Of a DNA stretch of 64,000 nt, positions 1 through 13,030 are shown one piece after another. Origin of the DNA: Anarhynchus alexandrinus. Taxonomy: Eukaryota > Chordata > Aves > Charadriiformes > Charadriidae. The position numbers and the translations under genes are program-made. The first letter of the stretch is position 1; every line of letters begins with the position of its first letter. The DNA lies in the NCBI GenBank assembly GCA_008711295.1, contig VUYV01000003.1:11231881-11295880 (forward strand), written 5' to 3'. The notes below the pieces were generated by a model. That model made no database searches. It saw only the letters and a program-made list of their open reading frames with translations, and was not told the DNA's origin.

Positions 1-3000
1 CTTCCTTCTATTGTTAACCTGCCAGTCAGTTGGGAACAGCAAACAAGAACAGCTAAACTGGAAGAGACAGCTGTGAAAGGATTTAGAAAACTCAGAACTG
101 GTTACCAGGAAATGACAGTTTCAGTGTTTTTTTGTAATATTTTGTTTAGCACAAAAGAGTAATTCTGAAGATATATAAAAATGTCAGAGTTATTCTTTGG
201 TATCTTTTATTCCAAGTGATACATGAGTGTTTTGCAGTTGTTATGATGTCCTGACCATGAGGAAGGATTGCCTTATATTAGCTTCAGTACAATATGATGG
301 TTCCTGACTCAAAGATGCTTAACAAGTCATTAAATTATTGAACAGACAGGCTACAAAAAACCCAAAAAACCAACCACCACCACACACCAGGAGAGGGAAT
401 TATTTGGTTTTGAAAAAAGTCAGTGTAATAAATAAGAAATATCTAGTCAACATTAGCAGCAAATGCCAACTCTTTTGCTCGCATGAAGTAAAATTTCTGG
501 CAAGGTGAAGAATGAAAACATTCTAAAAAAGGGCTGTTCTGGCTTGCTCCAGTGATTACAGGCTTATTTCTGGATATAAATGGGATTTCTTTGCACTTTG
601 TAGGAAGAGGATGAAATTCTCTCTTGTAGTACTCCTATGTCTTCCCTATGAAGCACTTCTCCACTGGTTGCAAACCAGGATATAAGATCATCATTCCTAT
701 GCCCGCCTTCCCCACTTCCAGGCCAATTGCAGCTTTGAGGACAAGCAAATAACATAGTCACAGATTCCAGCACACAGGGATTGCTGTTGTCACTGACTTC
801 TCTGCCTGGAGAGGTGGAAGCAGGCTTCCCAGGCCACCTTGTTTGGCTCACCTTTGCATCATCCTGTGACCATCTTGCTCACTGGAGGTTGTAAACACAA
901 CCTAATCACTCAGTTTGACATTGATCTTCATTGTTATTCAAATGATTTTTAGCACTGAAGCTCTAGTCCTGATCAGTGTAAAAACACGGTTTCTGCAAGA
1001 ATTTCCTCATGATTATATAACCTGCCACCCAAAATCAGCTATTCCATGGGCAAATGAGGCTTTGGAATGAGCAGTAACCAACATATAAGCAAGGCCTCCA
1101 ACTGACCAATGCTCACAAAAAATATCCTTTTCTGGTACATCGTAGACAGAATGTCACATTTATGGGAATGAAACAGCTAGAATGAAAAGGCTGATTTCAT
1201 TGATTACTTCAAGCAATAAGATGATTGTTTTTCCTCTTACAACTCCCACTGCATTCACAGCCTACTAAAGCTATCACAAAGACCAATTCCTTCCATACTA
1301 ACAACATTACGAGTCTAAACTAATGAAGAGCCATCAGCCAGCAGAGACCTACAGAAACATGCTTGTTGCTTAATGAAAGGTTACAGTTTTTCTCTAACTT
1401 TAGCTGTTAAATCCCAATCTATTGGGATTTACGACAGGCAAGAAGTGACAGAAAAACAGCTAGAACTACTTCAGTGATTCACCTGAAGTTTCCAAACAAA
1501 CTTCAAGGCACAGACACGGACAAGCTAGTTTTCTTCCTGTGGAACTGAGTGTGATTCACCATTTCATTGCCTCCTTTACAGCTGAGTTCCCACCATCGCC
1601 CCGGGTACCTACACAGTTGCGTGATGAGGCATCAGCAGCAACAATAGCCAGCAGTGCAACAAGGCAATCGCTTCTCTGAAAGCCCAAAACTCTTGTAAAC
1701 AAGTAAGATTGAATCAACCCAATGCATTTTGATTTTGGACAGTCATAGAAATTCATGCACTGAAACATCACCCATCCCCTTCATTAAGGGACATAGGAAG
1801 GACAGAGGATCTACTGATAATAGCTGTTTGAAGCCTCAGGGTCTTGTAGATCATTCTCAGAAGTAAGCCATACTACAGATGTCTTAAGTCTATTGACAGG
1901 CCTTTGTGGCTCTGAACTCAGCTAGAAGAGCTTTGTCTGGGTAAATACAGGCGAGCTCCTCTGTGAAGTACCTTAATGCATACTGCTGCCGCTTCATGTG
2001 AGAGCGCACACACTGTCAGTAGAAGCAATACCTTTGAGAAATTCCATCGAGCCCATGCATTGATACACTTGATATTTGAAATAACATATTATGTGTATTA
2101 GTTGAGTCTTATGCTCCCTTGCACAGGGGCACATGCAAAGCAAGAAGCAGCCAAGAAACACAATGGTTGGGACAGAGTTAATGAAATTAACTGATTTTAG
2201 TTCTGGCCCATTACCTAGATCCAAATTCTTCCTTTAAAGTGTAAAGTGTCCTCAGCATATGGGAATGCTGGTGAATATTCAAATATATATGTACATATAT
2301 ATACACATATGGCTGTGTACACATATTTAACTCAAATATTTGTCTTTGAGTCTATGAAGAGTTTCATTCCTTAAATCACTCTAGAAAAGGGCAGTCCTAA
2401 ATGCAAGTTTTCCCTAGTAACAGCACTACATTGATAAGAATGAGGTGGTGGACTCTTTCCAGATTGCCATATTGTAATTATTATTGTATAATTGCAAATG
2501 AGAACAACATGTAATCACAATATTGAGTATATCACCTAATATGTTTTAAACTATATTCCTTAAACAGCTGAGATAATAATGTATTAGCTAGGAAGTAATT
2601 CAGTATCATAAGAGTCCTTTCTTATGACAAGGAAAATAATATGACAGTTAAAATAAAAATGAGAAAATAGACCTCAAGAAGCCAGCCCAGCAGTTAACGT
2701 TCTGCCTGGGCTCAGTTTGTAACTCTTCATCTGGAAGTACAGCAGACAGAATATAAATACAGCTGCAGCAAGTAGTATGAGTCTCTCACCATGTACTAGC
2801 TACCCCCTTACATAAGGGCACCAGAAAAGTGGGTGAACTGGGAGCAGATTGGGTCTGAGGTCAGGGGGAGAGACCCCAGATGCACATAAGGCTTGTAACG
2901 TGCTCCTTTTGCACTCAGTGGAAATACCTCTCTGACTAATGCAGCTACTTGCGCCACTCAGTAACAACACCTCTACTCCACAGGAACCATGCCTTTAAAA

Positions 3001-3176
3001 AAATAAATCTTTTTTTTTTTTTCAGTCCCATTCAGTTTTGGCACCACATAAGTGTAAGTTTGAAGTAATTGAGCTAAACAGAAAAGCAAAGACCAGAGCT
3101 GTCAGAAACCACTGAGGTCATCAAAACCAGCCCCTGCAATCACAGGCTACCAGGACACAGATATTAAACTTCAAAC
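1..3176. other. Intergenic, no gene recognised
   Basis: AT-rich sequence with short chance reading frames (none above 95 codons) that lack recognisable domains. It contains an A/C-rich low-complexity patch at about 353-387 and the TA/CA microsatellite noted separately. Confidence 0.6.
2279..2335. repeat. Imperfect TA/CA microsatellite
   Basis: Alternating purine-pyrimidine sequence of the ATATATGTACATATATATACACATATG type in two short blocks. There is no gene context. Confidence 0.8.
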
Positions 3177-3494
3177 ATAGAATCATAGAATGGTTTAGGC
3201 TGGAAGGGACCTTGAAGATCATCGAGTTCCAACCCCCCTGCCATAGGCAGGGACACCTCCCACTAGACCAAGTTGCCCAAGGCCACGTCCAGCCTGGCCT
3301 TGAACACCTCCAGGGATTGGGGCCTCAACAACCTCTCTGGGCAACCTGTTCCAGTGCCTTACCACCCTCAACATGAAAAATTTCTTCCTAATGTTTAATC
3401 TAACCCTTGTCTCTTCCAGTTTAAAGCCATTCCCCCTTGTCCTATCACTACATGCCCTAGTAAAAAGTCCTACCCCATCTCCACTTTCTTTTTG
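3177..3494 (-). mobile_element. CR1 LINE, 5'-truncated 3' end
   Basis: On the plus strand it starts TAGAATCATAGAATGGTTTA and continues GGAAGGGACCTTGAAGATCA, the reverse complement of the bird CR1 3' UTR with its terminal ATTCTATG repeats. It also contains the stretch GTGAAAAATTTCTT-like and the conserved CCCTTGTCCTATCACTACA. About 0.3 kb remains, all from the 3' UTR and the end of ORF2, with no coding capacity. Confidence 0.95.
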
Positions 3495-6400
3495 TGTGCC
3501 ACAGTCTGCAGAACTTCAGAGGAAGTCCTAGACCCTCACCCAAATAAAATCAGCTTTTCTTTTGAAACCATAGTTGCCGTCTTTCTCTCCCAGCTAGAAG
3601 TGTTTGCTATGCCCAAAGCACATCTAACAACCTTGGGAAGGGCAAATGAAGTCTTTTGGGGGACGCTCCTAACCCAGACAGTTCTGTTTTACACAAAAAC
3701 CAAAGGGACACAGGAGGAATAAAGTCTCACACCACCTTACTAACACAAATGTGGCAGCCCACCACATCCCACCTGGAGGTGATGATCCTTTTGTGTGCTT
3801 GAATATGTATTTCTGCCAGGATGAGGAGCTTTAGGGCAGACAAGGGCTGAGCATCACTAGGACTATGGCAGGAAAAGGAAAGACTCAAGCAAGAGCCCCA
3901 GCTATTCTCACTGCGTGGGCACAGAAACAAAGCTGTGGGACAAGCTAGGGTGGGAAATATAGCCACTGAATAAATGGATATTTGCAGTAAGGAAATAATT
4001 GTAGCATTTATTTTATATTTATTTAGTTAGCTACTGTCCTGAAAAGCTGTATGTCACCTTTTGGAAGTCAGCTCATAGATCAGGTTTAGAATGCCTCGCT
4101 CTCACAAGTGACCAAAGGGTGACCATTTACAACAGCAGCTTTACATTTTTTTCCTCCCAGGTAGCCACCATAGGCTCAAAGCCCTCCAACCTAAGAAAGG
4201 CAGGTTGTAATAGTGTTATTTAGTAGGTTTTAATACAGGGCTCTGTCTAGCATGAATGTGGAAGACATTAATATTTATGCCCAACTGAAAGAGGGCTGCT
4301 TGTCAGTTAGTGCCATTCATCTACTGAACACCAAAACATAATCTCTCTAGTCACTACTGCTTATCTTTCTTTAAATTTAAACCGCCTTTCTTGCTGTGAC
4401 CTATTTTCTAGGGAACATATACTTGGCTGATGCTGGTAGATCAAAACTGTAGCTACACTTCCTTTGAACAGAGATACAGCCTTTGCATTTAAAATAAAGC
4501 ACATCAGTTTTTTTCCTGGCATTTATTCCTAAATGGCAACACTAGATCTGATGGGATGCCTGGCTTCATCTGAGAATCAGTCATCCTTATTACCAACAGT
4601 ATTTCTGGATTACAGAAACAAAAGCTTATTATTTTCACAAAACAGGCTGGGATACCTCTGCAAGTAACTCAGTTGCTTTCTCTTGTCCACAGTACCCAAG
4701 AAAAAGCAGATGGGAATAGCTCTGCTGATCCGATTTTTGATATGTTCGTCCCCTGCTCTACCTCTGGGGATTTGCTTGCTGCTTCTGAAGCCTGTTAGAC
4801 CCTCACCAAATACATTAACTGAAATGATAAAGCTGAACCCAGTGGGAGGAAACACCTTTGTGATTCTTCCTACAATCAGCTCAGCACAAGACATGCTCAG
4901 CTCTGCTTCAGCACCTGGTTACAGCTCAAAGTTTTGCAATACCTTAAAGGGTAGAAGGAGAGTATTTACGTTCATCCTCCAGCAGCAGCCCGTGGCCTGT
5001 GCAATGTATATTCCTCTCTCAGTACATACACTGGGATGACGAGGAGTTCGTTTCATCAGGCAACCCCAGCAGAGCGCTTTGAGGTGAGGATCATATGCTG
5101 GGCTCCCCCCTTGCTACAGGAGAGTGGCTAAACTCTTACACAGGAACTGCAGGAGCTCAGCAGATACCAAACCACCCTACACAGGGACAAGGTGCTGCCA
5201 ACCAAAGCAGTGATTTGCAGAGGTGGCAGCAGCTGCAGGAACCTGGAAGCAGCTTACAACTGGGTGAGGCAACAGGATGTCCACTTGCAGGGGTCCAGCA
5301 GAAGCTAGGATCTCTCTTCCCACAGAAACTAGCTTCTCCTGAGCAACACGATCTTCCCTCTCAGATATGAGTTAGATCCCTTAACTCAGAGTCAGTGAAA
5401 TGAAGACAACCTCTAAGCGACATGGTGTGGGCATCCCTTGTCTTCCAGAACACACGCATTCTCCCCAGCTTGAGGCATAACATGGAGGCTGTGCGCTGGA
5501 AAGAGATCCAGGATGGGTTCTGGCAGGTGAGCAGAGGCAAGTGTTGGTCTGGCAAAGTCAGACCTTCGTATCTCTGCATCCTTGGCCATATGTTGCAACA
5601 CTGACAGCACTGATCCTTAATGGCTTTAGCAAAGCAGGTTTTCTCATTATTTAACAGATGCTCCTTGAGCCTATGTCTGTCCTGTGCCTTTAGAAGACTT
5701 ATCGCCACCATTTCCCCCTAAAGACTGTGCTTTTTATGGGCTTGTGCACACAGAACTCTCAATCCCTAAATACTCGGGGTTATTTTAAAAATACCTCTTC
5801 CACATCCCCCCAAAAAGCACACCATTGATAGCCTGTGAACTGCACACATTAGAAGACAAAATTATTACATAAACAAAGAAGTCAGAGCAAACCTAGCTAC
5901 TATAGAAGACTCCATTAAGGTCTTTTGTCATGGGCCAAGAGTCACATCTAAAGGTCTTCTCACATTAATGAGCATCTTTCCACTTGTTTCACTAAAAGCT
6001 GGATCAAGACCTCGGCTTTCGTCCAAGATCCCTCCACTGAAAACTGCACAGAACTTTTTATCTGCTGCAGCTGGAAAAAGGCTGAATTGACCCTGCAAAG
6101 ATTTGTTGCCAAGCTTCAGGGGAGAAAGGTGGGCACACTGACAGAACAAGAGCAGTCATGCATTCACATTCTCCTTCTATCAGCTCTTTACTTTCAAGTT
6201 CTGCAGATTATTCTATACACCTAGATATTTTTTCATATTTGCTTTTGGAACTGCAATTTTAAAAATGCTTCAATTAGAAAAAAAGGCAATTGTGTTTTTG
6301 TGGGGTTTTGAGCCCTGACTGGGACAATTTTCAGCTTGCAGAAATTTGAATGTTTGAAAAATTTCCTGTCAAAAAGACATTTAAAACATTTTCAAAATTA

Positions 6401-9400
6401 ACTTCTTTTTTTCCTGTGGCAGAGGATAGAGTCAGATCTTTTATACTAGACCAGCTGGAAAAGATGCAGTTTCTTCTGTTTCATACAAAGCAGGATTCAT
6501 GTTTTCTAATGCAGCATTATGCTCTGAATCACAACTGTACACGCTGTAGTACCAATTTCTCATGGATTTCCTTCTACTTAATATTGGATGCATCTTAAAA
6601 AATGTTTTCTGTAAAATTAAAATAGGCATCTTTTTCCTCTTTCCACGTAATGTCCAGTGCAGACCAGATCACAGCTTGACAGCCTTGAAGAATTTGATGC
6701 AATGGGTTTACCCCAGAGCTGCAGACATCCATTGCAATCTTGATCTGCTAGTGCTTCAGTGACCATCTTTCAAATTAATTATAAGGATCTTCATATTCAA
6801 AAAGTAGCGACACAGAGGACTGAAGGTCAGAAGGAATGACAAATGAAGGAATGAAAAAAAATAAAGCTATCCTTACTATGTTCTGCAGTTTTGCCTTTAG
6901 ACAACCAGACCCTCTAACAGTCCTGTGCCACAGGGAATTTAGAGTGCAGCTGGTGAGAGAAACTCGAGTACTGCAAGTTCATTTGGGTGGACACTCTTGA
7001 AAAGAGAGATTCGATTCTGGAACAGTGACTCAGTTTCCAAGTGCAGTTCTCCAGAATAGTCATCTGTGTTTCAGGGGAGGGAATAAGCCAGAAGAAAGGA
7101 CCTAGCTGAAGGAAACCCATCACGCTACCCCAGTGATAACCAAACTCATTATGGCAGAATAACACACTTAAGCCAGTTGACAGCCCCAGTGCAACCAGGC
7201 CTGCATCCCAGTTTACAAAAGCAGCCACTGCTACTGCTGTTTCCATGCCATTTCAATCTGATGAAATGCTTCTCTGTCTCTAAGCTGCTTCTGGAAAAGC
7301 AGATGTGAGCTCCTCAGTCGCTTAGGTATTACTGAAAAATTCTACCCTGCTCATATTAATTAAGAGGAGAATAACACTCATTACAGATCCTAATTAGCAC
7401 TAGATTTGGCAGAGGGTTGTGCATCATAAATGTGTGATGTTTAATGACTATGTGGCAGATGTTAGTCATCTCATTTAACAAGCAGCTGGCAGAGGTTCCT
7501 CTCACAACAGAGTAGGATGGTGAAGAGGAACCAACCACAAATACTGCTTGGACCTAAACGGTCCTCTGCAGAAACATTTCTGGGTTGCTAGCTGACCTGT
7601 ATGCGTTTGTGGGAGTTCCTCCCCCCCATCACCCTAGTTTTTGGTTGGCTCCCCCCACCTCCTCATCACCAATTCCTAGAGGTTCACCTTGATTTTTGTG
7701 GAGCTAGCACAGACCTACATTTTTCCAGGGCTGCTGCATATCTCTCAAAGGCAAATCTGTATTTTATTTTCATGAAGTAAAAGGGATAAAAGCCCACAGA
7801 CCCAGCCAAATGCCAGCTGACAGAGGCACGCATACAATTACCACTGCATAACTCAGAGCAGTCCCGATTCTCTCCAAATTTGGTTTGACTAGAGCTGTGC
7901 CCCATGGCTGCCAGCAATGTAAGAAGTGACCACCACAGACATCTCTATCAGGTGATTAGGAATACCAATAAAAATCTCAAAAATTCTCCCCATCAAGGGG
8001 CCACTGTCTTGTCAGGAGAGCCTCGTGGCTGGCAGGTGGCTGCTGTGGTGGCCAGCTGTGCCCAGCCGAAACCCATCCATCACAGCAAGTACTTTAACTC
8101 TTCAGCACTGGTGGCATTACAAGAACACTCTCTTAAATACGAGTAGCCTATGGTGTTAAGCTGCCACCCACTATAAATAGCGAGGCAATCATTTTACTGG
8201 AATATGGAAGCCTGGAAGTGTCTTGCTTTGGGATTTCAATATTTATTGCCATTTGCAATGTTCTGCTGCTTGGTAAGCTCCCCTGAATGGTTAGCTGCTT
8301 CTTCTGTCAAAAACTCATCTTATTTTTCTTGAGTCCTGCAGAGCTGTACTGAAGAAGTTGCAAACAAAGACACCTGCAACTTGGGCAATACAAGAAAAAC
8401 ACATTTTAAAAAATGGGGTGGCTTTTTGGGTGTATTTAACTCTAAGTGTAGTTAAATGAAGGACTTAACAATTAATGAAAATAAAACAAATTAGCATAAG
8501 TCCTTTGATAGTCTTGCCTGAAACATCAGTAAGTCCCCCAAGTGCTTTTATCAGCATCCACGAGATGCAGCTGCACTCACCTTGGAAATTTTGTTGATGC
8601 TTACTCAAATAAACAGTTCTGGGTTAAAGTGGTAAACAATTACAGTTAAATACTGTGGAGGAAGAGAACAAGATAAGTCACCAAGTTTAATTTCTAACAT
8701 AGGGTTTAGCTTCCTTTATTGCTTTCTTTCCCCTTTCTCTTCATTACAGTCAGGACTTGCAGGAGAGCCTTAACCAAAGTTATCCAATCAGCAATTAAAA
8801 ACTTGATGTAAAGGGTGGATTAGTTATCCCCTAGCTCCTCACTTCAGTCTACAAATGCGCGCAGATGCTGTGCTGGCCTTTTCAGAACGGCCTGATAATT
8901 CATCCTCTGCTTTTGTAGTGAAGGCTTCCTCAAATTTTGTAGCAGGGACAAGTTCTTCAGCAACAGCCATGGGAACAAGGCTTGCTTCAGGTTTACAGCA
9001 GCCACTGCATACACGAAAACACAGCTTCTTCATAAGAAGATTTTTGTGCATAGTAACAAACATTTAAAACATGCCCTGTAGCCCTGACGATGTGACCAAC
9101 TCTATTCCTGGGTTCAACAAACTAAGCGCTGTGCAGAGCTGGTCAGAGAGTCACAAGTATTTGCCAATGCTACCAAGCAGTGTAAGGACAAGAAGAGAAC
9201 CATTGCACCCCTCCCAAAATGCCAGGCTTTGCACTTCCATTTTATTCTTTCCTCCAAATAAAATGGAGGAACAATCCTGAATGAGGGGGAGAAAGCACTT
9301 TTCTTACACAACAAAATTGCACAACTTGTTTTAGTAGCATATATTGCAGCATAGCCCGTTTCCTGCCCTTTAATACTCAAGAGACCACAGAAATCAGAGT

Positions 9401-10094
9401 GCTTTCAGCAATCTGAAAAGATCTAATGGGTAAAGGAGAGCACAACATTTCACAGTAAGACAAGAGGGTTAAGAATAACATCCATTTTACCAATTTCACA
9501 TTGGCTTTTACCTGGGGTAGAATGGCCATTATGGATACAAAGCACATTTACCCTGTCCCGGATGCACTGGTTTGTGTATTTGCTTTCTGCAGATCTCTCA
9601 CTCCAAGAGCAGCTGTATCCTCGTAACCATGGAAACCGCTCATGGCAAATTCCCTCAAAACACAAAAGCAGAAGGATGGAAAGGAACAAACATTTTAAAA
9701 AGGTCGTACACAAAGAGCAAGAGAGCATCTTAACTTCATAGAAGCATTGCAAATGGCTTGGGGAATATGCAGGACAAGAGAAAGACACAGTTTCTTGATG
9801 CTGGAGGGTCAGCAGTCTGCCTGCTCACCTTCCTCACTGAACCTGAACAATAAATGAGAAGACTTTGTCTAAGGCTGTTCTTTAGCATTGCAGTTGTACT
9901 CTGAAGACTTGCGTGCATGCAGCGTCAAAGCTTTTCTGAACATTTGGTGGATCAAAGGACTCAATACTGAATTTTCATGGCAGTATATGACAACCTTGCA
10001 TCATGCCTAGGACAGATGCACTTTGAATTAAAAGAAGTGGCTTAGATTTTTGTCTTCAAAAGTAAAAAAATACAGGTGTGCTCCTGTGTAAAAT
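3495..10094. other. Intergenic, no gene recognised
   Basis: Unique-looking sequence. The longest open frames (118 codons at 4683-5039 plus, 116 codons at 5711-5361 minus) show no known domain and overlap frames of similar size on the opposite strand, as chance frames do. Neither has flanking splice sites or a continuation that I can link. Confidence 0.6.
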
Positions 10095-10650
10095 CATAAC
10101 AACAAGGGAAGAGTCATACCTGAGCAGACCTTGGTCCACCTAGTTCAGTTTTCTGCTTCCAACAGTGCCTATAAATGAGGCAGAGTAAGTATCACTCGGG
10201 GGGGCACTTCCAGCCTAATATTCTCCCCAGCCTCAGGGGGCTCCCTGAGCCTGTTGTGGTTTGTCAAGATAGTAAACCTCAAAGAACCTCTATTCCAAAC
10301 ACTTTTCCAGGCTCCTTTCCAAACCATCCTTTAGCAGGCAGTACAACAGGCCTCATTTACTCCACATGAAAATCCACCTCCTGTTTGCACTGAGCCTACC
10401 TCCTACTAGTGTCACTCGACGCCCCCCTGTTCTCACGCCAGAAGAAATAAGCATTCAATCTCTATTCACCCCTCCCATGTCACTTATGATTTTGTAGATC
10501 TCCATCATATCATCCATTCATCCTTGGAAAATGCCAATGTAAAGTTCAGCTTACTTAACTTCCTTGAACAGATCATCTCATACCTTTGCCCACATGCATT
10601 GCCTTTCTTCAGACTTTCTCCTGCTGTAATAAATCTTGAGATGAGAGGAC
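10095..10650 (-). mobile_element. Ancient CR1-like LINE fragment
   Basis: It begins near GAGTCATACCTGAGCAGACC and TGGTCCACCTAGTTCAG, and further along has ATTTTGTAGATCTCCATCAT and GAGATGAGAGGACCAGAACT. These blocks, in this order, resemble the antisense of the same old amniote CR1-like family as the fragment at 35.05-35.79 kb. It lies next to the younger CR1 at 10.83 kb. The boundaries are approximate. Confidence 0.6.
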
Positions 10651-10833
10651 CAGAACTGCATGGAGGGAGTGAGCCTTGGAGTTATGCAGCAGCTTTTTTA
10701 TCTCTATTCTTTTCACAGAAAGTAATAATATTTCATCTTTTTTCCATTGCTACTGAGTGGTAAACTATTGGTTTCATGGAACTATTACAAACCTACAGTC
10801 TCACACTTAAGTGAGAATAATGAAATAATAGTA

Positions 10834-13030
10834 ATAGAATGGTTTAGGTTGGAAGGGACCTTGAAGATCATCTAGTTCCAACACTCCTGCCATGGGCAGG
10901 GACGCCTCCCACTAGACCAGGTTGCTCAAAGACCCATTCAACCTGGCCTTGAACACTTCCAGGGATGGGGCATCCACAACTTCCCTGGGCAGCCTGTTCC
11001 ATTATCTCACCACCCTCACAGTGAAAAATTTCTTTCTAATATCCATTCTAAATCTACTCTCTTCCAGTTTAAAGCCATTCCCCCTTGTCCTATCACTACA
11101 TGCCCTTGCAAAAAGTCCTTCCCTCTCCAGCTTTCTTGTAGGCCCCCTTCAGATTCTGGAAAGCTGCTATATAGTCTCCCTGGAGCCTTCTCTTCTTCAG
11201 GCTGAACAACCCCAACTCTCTCAGCCTGTCTTCACAGGAGAGGTGCTCCATCCCTCTGATCATCTTCATGGCCCTCCTCTGGACCCGCTCCAAGAGGTCT
11301 ATGTCCTTCTTATGTTGGGAGCTCCAGAGCTGGATGCAGTACTCCAGGTGGGGTCTCACCAGAGCGGAATAGAGGGGCAGAACCACCTCCCTGCACCTGC
11401 TGGCCATGCTTCTTCTGATGCAGCCTAGGATACAGTTGGCCTTCTGTGACATGAGTGCACATTGCTGGCTCATGTTGAGCTTCTCATCAACCAACACCCC
11501 CAAGTCCTTCTCCTCATGGCTGCTCTCAAGCCATTCTCCTCCCAGCCTGTATTTGTGCATGGCATTGCCCTGGCCCACATGCAGGACCTTGCACTTGGCC
11601 CCGTTGAACTGCATGAGGTTTGCACAGGCCCACCTCTCAAGCCTGTCCAGGTCCTTCTGGATGGCATCCCTTCTGTCCAGTGTGTTGACTGCTCCGCACA
11701 GCTTCGTGTCATCGGCAAGCTTGCCAACAAGGGGTTAAATATTACTGGTCCCAGTACTGACACCTGAGGAACACCACTTGTCACTGCTCACCACTTAGAC
11801 ATGGAGCCATTGACCACAACTGTCTAAGTACAACCATCCAGCCAGTTTGTTATCCACCAAGTGGTCCATTGGTCAAATCCATGTGTCTCCAATTTAGAGA
11901 CAAGGATGTCATGCAGAACAATGTCAAATGCTTTGCACAAGTCCAGGTAGAAGACATCTGTTGCTCTCCCCTTATCCACCAAAGCTGTGACACCATTGCA
12001 GAAGGCCACCAAATGTGTTAGGCATGATTTGCCCTTAGTGAAGCCATGTTGACTGCCACAAACCACCTCTTTATTTTTCCTGTGCCTTAGCAGAGTTTCC
12101 AGGAGGATCTGCTCCATGATCTTACCAGGCACAGAGATGAGATTGACCAGCCTGTAGTTCCCCCTTTTTTTTTTTTTTACCCTTTTTAAAAATGGGGGTT
12201 ACGTTTCCCCTTTTCCAGTCAGTGGGAACTTCAGACTGCCAAGGCTTCTCAAATATGATGGATAGTGGCTTGGCAGTTTCATCTGCCAGTTCCCCTAGGG
12301 CCCCCAGATGAATCTCATCAGGTCCCATGGACTTGTGCACCTTCATGTTCCTCAGCTGGTCTTGAACCTGCTCTCCTCCTACAGTGGGCAGTACCTCATT
12401 CTCCCAGTCACTGCCTTTGCTTTCTGCAACTTGGGCGGTGTAGTTAGAGCCCTTCCCAGTGAAAACTGAGGCAAAGATGTCATTGAGTATCTCTGCCTTC
12501 TCCATGTCCTGGGTGACCAGGTATCCTGTTTCCTTCCTGAGTGGGTCTGCATTTTCCCTAGTCTTTCTTTTGTCACTGAAATACCTATAGAAGGCTTTCT
12601 TGTTGCCCCTGACCAGATTTACCTCTATCAGGGCTTTAGTTTTCCTAACCTGATCCCTGGCTACCCAGGTAGTTTCTCTGTATTCCTCTCAGGCTACCTG
12701 TCCTTGCTTCCAGCCTCTGTAGGCTTCCTTTTCCTGTTTGAGATTGCCCAGGAGCTCCTTGTTCATCCATGCACGCCTCCTGGTATTTTTGCCTGACTTC
12801 CTCTTTGTTGGTATGCATCGCTCCTGAGCTGAGCAGAGGTGGTCCTTGACTATTAGCCAGCACTTTCTTGGGCCCCTCTTCCTTCCACAACTTTATCCCA
12901 CTGTACTCCATCAAGCAGATCCCTGAAGAGGCTAAAGTCTGCTCTCCTGAAGTCCAGCTCAGAATATTATGTGTGGCCAGGTTTACTTTTACCCAGGAGT
13001 TACCTTTACCTGCACTGAATTTCATCTACT
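10834..13030 (-). mobile_element. CR1 LINE, about 2.1 kb, 5'-truncated, with most of the reverse transcriptase region
   Basis: The 3' end is at 10834 (GAATGGTTTAGGTTGGAAGG on the plus strand). Reading the minus strand upward there follow the 3' UTR, then the ORF2 C-terminal and reverse transcriptase regions up to about 12.65 kb, then the linker after the endonuclease. The 5' boundary is uncertain: similarity to CR1 fades between about 12.96 and 13.1 kb. It is the longest mobile element in the window and much better preserved than the other CR1 copies. Confidence 0.92.
11096..13025 (-). pseudogene. CR1 ORF2 (endonuclease/reverse transcriptase polyprotein), broken
   Basis: Recognisable pieces in different minus-strand frames: 13025-12645 (the endonuclease-RT linker), 12576-12122 (including [15 protein letters not shown] and [11 protein letters not shown]), 12132-11824 ([38 protein letters not shown]), 11784-11470 (TSGVPQVSVLGP) and 11614-11096 ([17 protein letters not shown], the RT thumb). 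The catalytic A-D-D-T-K-L is encoded at 11716-11699 but in a different frame from the TSGVPQ block, so at least one frameshift separates them. Stops and frame changes elsewhere, plus loss of the endonuclease and ORF1, make the copy inactive. Confidence 0.9.

Noticed and set aside
4610..5039. Overlapping frames of 118 codons (plus) and 94 codons (minus), the first with a hydrophobic N-terminus
   Set aside because: Hydrophobic stretches are common in T-rich chance frames, and nothing upstream or downstream supports a gene.
10922..11767. Plus-strand frames of 168, 110 and 101 codons
   Set aside because: They are antisense shadows of the CR1 reverse transcriptase region on the minus strand.
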